From positions 1-37,817 of IMG/VR virus record IMGVR_UViG_3300037507_000290: DNA of 37,817 bases, one strand, 5' to 3'. The DNA comes from a virus. The notes below the pieces were generated by a model. That model saw only the letters and a program-made list of their open reading frames with translations. It did not search any database and was not told the DNA's origin. Of the stretch, positions 35,757-37,817 are shown piece by piece. Position 1 is the first letter of the stretch. The number at the start of each line of letters is the position of its first letter. The position numbers were made by a program, and so were the translations under genes.

Positions 35757-36737
35757 TTAAAATGTAATTGAGCCTGAGCCAGTGAATTTGTAATAAGTGT
35801 ATCCACCTGATTCAACTCGTGTTGGTGAACCTGTCGTAGATGCTGCTGTTACGGAACCAGATATTCTTAGTAAAACAATACCGCTTCCACCCGCACCTGA
35901 TGTATAAGTGTAGGTTCCAACTGGATTTCCTCCGCCACCACCACCACCACCTGTGTTGGCGGTTCCAGCAGTTCCAAATGTTGCTGCGCTATTTGCGCGG
36001 ATACCACCTCCACCGCCACCACCGTTACCACCTTTGGAAGGATTATTGCTAGTGGTAACTTCGTAGTAAGAACCACCACCGCCTCCACCGGCAAACCAAT
36101 ATGTACCGCTTACATTCTGACCAGAAGTAGTCGCACTACCCCAAGTTGAGTAAGAAGAAGTTCCTGCTCCGCCAACACCGCCATATAGTGATGCTCCTGC
36201 ACCGCCAGTTGCGGTTGCTCCACCACCGCCTCCACCTGCATAGGTTTCACCAGCAGAATATCCAGCGCCACCATTGCTACCTTGACCCGATGTTCCAGTA
36301 CCTACGCCAGTAGTACCGCTTCCCGCGACACCACCACCGCCACCGCCAGAACCACCATTCTTTCCAGCGCCAGTTGCAACATCGGAGTTAATTACCAAAA
36401 TACCACCACCGCCACCGCCAACTGCGGTTTGAGTGGTTACGCCAGTTCCGCTAAATACAGAATCAGAACCATTGTTTCCTCTGGTTCTGCTTGGAGAGTT
36501 CCCAACTTCCGCGCCACCTGCGCCAACTGTAACTGTGTATGTTACTCCGCCAGTGCAAGTGTTATCTGATTTATACAAAACACCACCAGCACCGCCACCA
36601 CCACCGCGCAAACTTCCACCACTACCGCCACCAGCAATCACTAATGATTCTACGGTGAAAGTTGGGATGTAAGCAGCATTACCAACAAGCAAACTAGACG
36701 GTGATGTATTACCTGTCTTGTAACTTGTGATTGACAT
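35757..36737 (-). CDS. Glycine-rich adhesin-like protein, paralog 1
   Basis: 326 residues. Starts SITSYKTGNTSPSSLLVGNA with AYIPTFTVESLVIAGGGSGG and ends SPTRVESGGYTYYKFTGSGS. Gly-rich blocks (GGGGGGIL, GGSGGGGGGVAGS) alternate with short sequence-unique segments that would be surface loops. Its ATG overlaps the stop of the beta-sandwich gene upstream. The C-terminal sequence is the most diverged of the three copies. Confidence 0.75.
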   Translation of the reverse strand: MSITSYKTGNTSPSSLLVGNAAYIPTFTVESLVIAGGGSGGSLRGGGGGAGGVLYKSDNTCTGGVTYTVTVGAGGAEVGNSPSRTRGNNGSDSVFSGTGVTTQTAVGGGGGGILVINSDVATGAGKNGGSGGGGGGVAGSGTTGVGTGTSGQGSNGGAGYSAGETYAGGGGGGATATGGAGASLYGGVGGAGTSSYSTWGSATTSGQNVSGTYWFAGGGGGGSYYEVTTSNNPSKGGNGGGGGGGIRANSAATFGTAGTANTGGGGGGGGNPVGTYTYTSGAGGSGIVLLRISGSVTAASTTGSPTRVESGGYTYYKFTGSGSITF

Positions 36738-37063
36738 TAGACGGAAGCCTCATCTCCAAACGCTTGGAAAGCAAGGTTGGCAGTAGAAGCATAAACGGAA
36801 ATCACATCCGATGCTGCAAGGGTTAAGCCAACAGTAATCAGTGTTGAATCAGAAGCACCAACTGTGATGTCATAACCAATGTAGTGAGCATTGGTAATTG
36901 ATGCACCAGCAGGGCGCACTGCCAAACGGAATGTTGCGGCAGTTGCAGTTAGGTTAGCAACAGAGATTGTTGATACTACTGCTTCTTTACCTGACGGTAC
37001 TGTGTACAGAGTTGTTAGTGTAGTTGCTGATGGGTTGGATTGCCCAAGAACTTTTTTAGCCAT
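36737..37063 (-). CDS. Small beta-sandwich virion protein (108 aa)
   Basis: 108 residues of almost only strands: TLTTLYTVPSGKEAVVSTIS, FRLAVRPAGASITNAHYIGY, LTLAASDVISVYASTANLAF. This jelly-roll or Ig-like pattern occurs in phage head decoration and fibre accessory proteins. Lying between fibre and adhesins, it may be a fibre collar or decoration protein. No catalytic motif. Confidence 0.7.
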   Translation of the reverse strand: MAKKVLGQSNPSATTLTTLYTVPSGKEAVVSTISVANLTATAATFRLAVRPAGASITNAHYIGYDITVGASDSTLITVGLTLAASDVISVYASTANLAFQAFGDEASV

Positions 37064-37072
37064 TATTTCTCC

Positions 37073-37817
37073 TTAAGCGCCCATCAGCATAAATACTGAC
37101 GGTGTTGGGTCGGTTACGATTGTTGACCAAGAAGCGGTTGTTCCGTTCGTAGTCAAATACTTTCCTGCATTTCCTGACTGGCTAGGCAGGGCATCTACTG
37201 TTCCCCACTCTACACCATTGGCTCCTAGACTCTTTAGATACTGTCCGCTAGTTCCAATACCTCCACCTGCAGTCAGGGTTCCAGACAGCGTTGCAGATGA
37301 AAGAGTCAAAGATGAAACTGTAGATATGGTAGTGCCAGAGGTTAGTGTAGTATTGCCTAGCGTTGGGGCTGTGTAAAGAGTAATAGTTCCCCAAGATGCT
37401 GTAGAACCATCGGTAGTCAGATACTTGCCCGACTGACCTGACTGGCTAGGAACTACATAAACGCTAGTTGTATCAAGGGCTACAGTTACAGCGCCAGATG
37501 TTCCACCACCAGTAAGTCCTGTGCCAGCAGTAACTCCAGTAATGTCTCCAGTTTGAGGAGCAATCCACTCAAGTCCTGTAGCGGTTGCTGAGTTAACACT
37601 TAAGACATAACCATTGGTAGAGGCAACTGTTAGTTGGTCAAAGGCTTGCGCCCCTGTACCTACTAACAAATCTCCCTTAGCATCAAAGGATGCAGCAACT
37701 GCAGCAGCAGCACTGGCTGCGCTAGTAGCAGCAGAGTTAGCAGATGTTAAAGCAGATGAAGCAGATGTCGCTGCGCTTGAGGCAGATGTAGCAGCAGCAG
37801 TAGCAGAAGCAGCAGCA
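37073..37817 (-). CDS. Tail fibre protein, C-terminal part (cut by window edge)
   Basis: Open from the right edge down to TAA at 37073-37075, 247 residues plus stop. The first ATG inside (37669) is not the real start: upstream codons encode an Ala/Ser/Thr repeat (AATSASSAATSASSALTSAN, SAATSAASAAAAVAASFDAK) of the trimeric fibre-shaft type. Then GDLLVGTGAQAFDQLTVAST, and two copies of a SQSGxxGKYLTT(D/N)GxTASW module (VPSQSGQSGKYLTTDGSTAS and LPSQSGNAGKYLTTNGTTAS). The frame continues exactly into the left-edge gene (1-590) if the molecule is circular. The modules are common in phage fibres and likely form trimeric beta knobs. Confidence 0.85.
   Translation of the reverse strand, partial: AAASATAAATSASSAATSASSALTSANSAATSAASAAAAVAASFDAKGDLLVGTGAQAFDQLTVASTNGYVLSVNSATATGLEWIAPQTGDITGVTAGTGLTGGGTSGAVTVALDTTSVYVVPSQSGQSGKYLTTDGSTASWGTITLYTAPTLGNTTLTSGTTISTVSSLTLSSATLSGTLTAGGGIGTSGQYLKSLGANGVEWGTVDALPSQSGNAGKYLTTNGTTASWSTIVTDPTPSVFMLMGA

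Noticed and set aside
34094-36672. Plus-strand Pro/Ala-rich frames opposite the adhesin genes, and opposite 6208-6411
   Set aside because: Glycine codons GGN read in antisense give NCC codons, which keep the opposite frame open. There are no start signals; they are composition artefacts.
1-37817. CRISPR arrays, insertion sequences, integrase and attachment sites
   Set aside because: I found no regularly spaced direct repeats, transposase or recombinase motifs, or tRNA-like attachment sequence; the phage appears lytic.

Overview
This window looks like the complete genome of a short-tailed, apparently lytic phage of an actinobacterium, most likely an uncultured aquatic (freshwater acI-like) host. 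The host inference rests on a WhiB-family iron-sulfur regulator (a family restricted to Actinobacteria and their phages) and on many small genes of types I associate with actinobacterial phages. I see no tape-measure, tail-tube or tail-sheath gene. Instead there is a podovirus-like set: large terminase, portal, an Ntn-hydrolase, three big putative internal virion proteins (one of 1750 residues), scaffold, an N4-gp56-type capsid protein, connector and fibres. There is no integrase, no tRNA gene and no DNA polymerase.

The two window ends fit together. The gene leaving the left edge (start at 590) and the gene entering from the right edge (ending at 37073) join in frame into one fibre of about 444 residues, so this is probably a circular map cut at an arbitrary point. 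On that reading there are three transcription units. (1) A late minus-strand unit of about 26 kb runs from the terminase (18307) down through position 1, continues from 37817 through fibres and lysis genes to 29700, and ends at a terminator at 29611-29661. (2) An early plus-strand unit (19042-24227) holds about 19 mostly tiny genes, including a SprT-like metalloprotease, WhiB, a lytic transglycosylase and zinc-ribbon proteins. (3) A middle minus-strand unit (29400-24224) holds replication and recombination genes: a Cas4/RecB-like nuclease split in two, a RecA/DnaB-type ATPase, a Hjc-like nuclease, a primase split into overlapping zinc-finger and TOPRIM genes, a Nmad1-like protein, a second nuclease and a sigma-like factor.

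The most unusual content is RNA-level. In the early unit each of the first gaps between genes carries a structured RNA. Two are type-II hammerhead ribozymes with complete catalytic cores (19263-19316 and 19971-20036). The next two gaps (20533-20605 and 20956-21024) carry two copies of another fold that I do not recognise: a GC-rich stem enclosing two covarying hairpins and an identical ACAGAGGGCG segment, followed by one more hairpin. All of these are followed at once by the same start-associated sequence, (T/C)AAGACAGGAGAAA or close variants, which recurs before at least nine early genes and several middle genes. The hammerheads would cut the early transcript into single-gene mRNAs whose 5' ends start with a hairpin followed by the ribosome-binding site. 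The first gene reaches the same arrangement through its promoter. The middle unit has a leader in which two perfect 9-bp pairings interlock, one of them covering the ribosome-binding site of the first gene.

Two gene-poor, AT-rich stretches (18308-19041 and 29401-29699) separate the units. They contain the promoters, palindromes and terminator, and are the best candidates for origin and regulatory functions.
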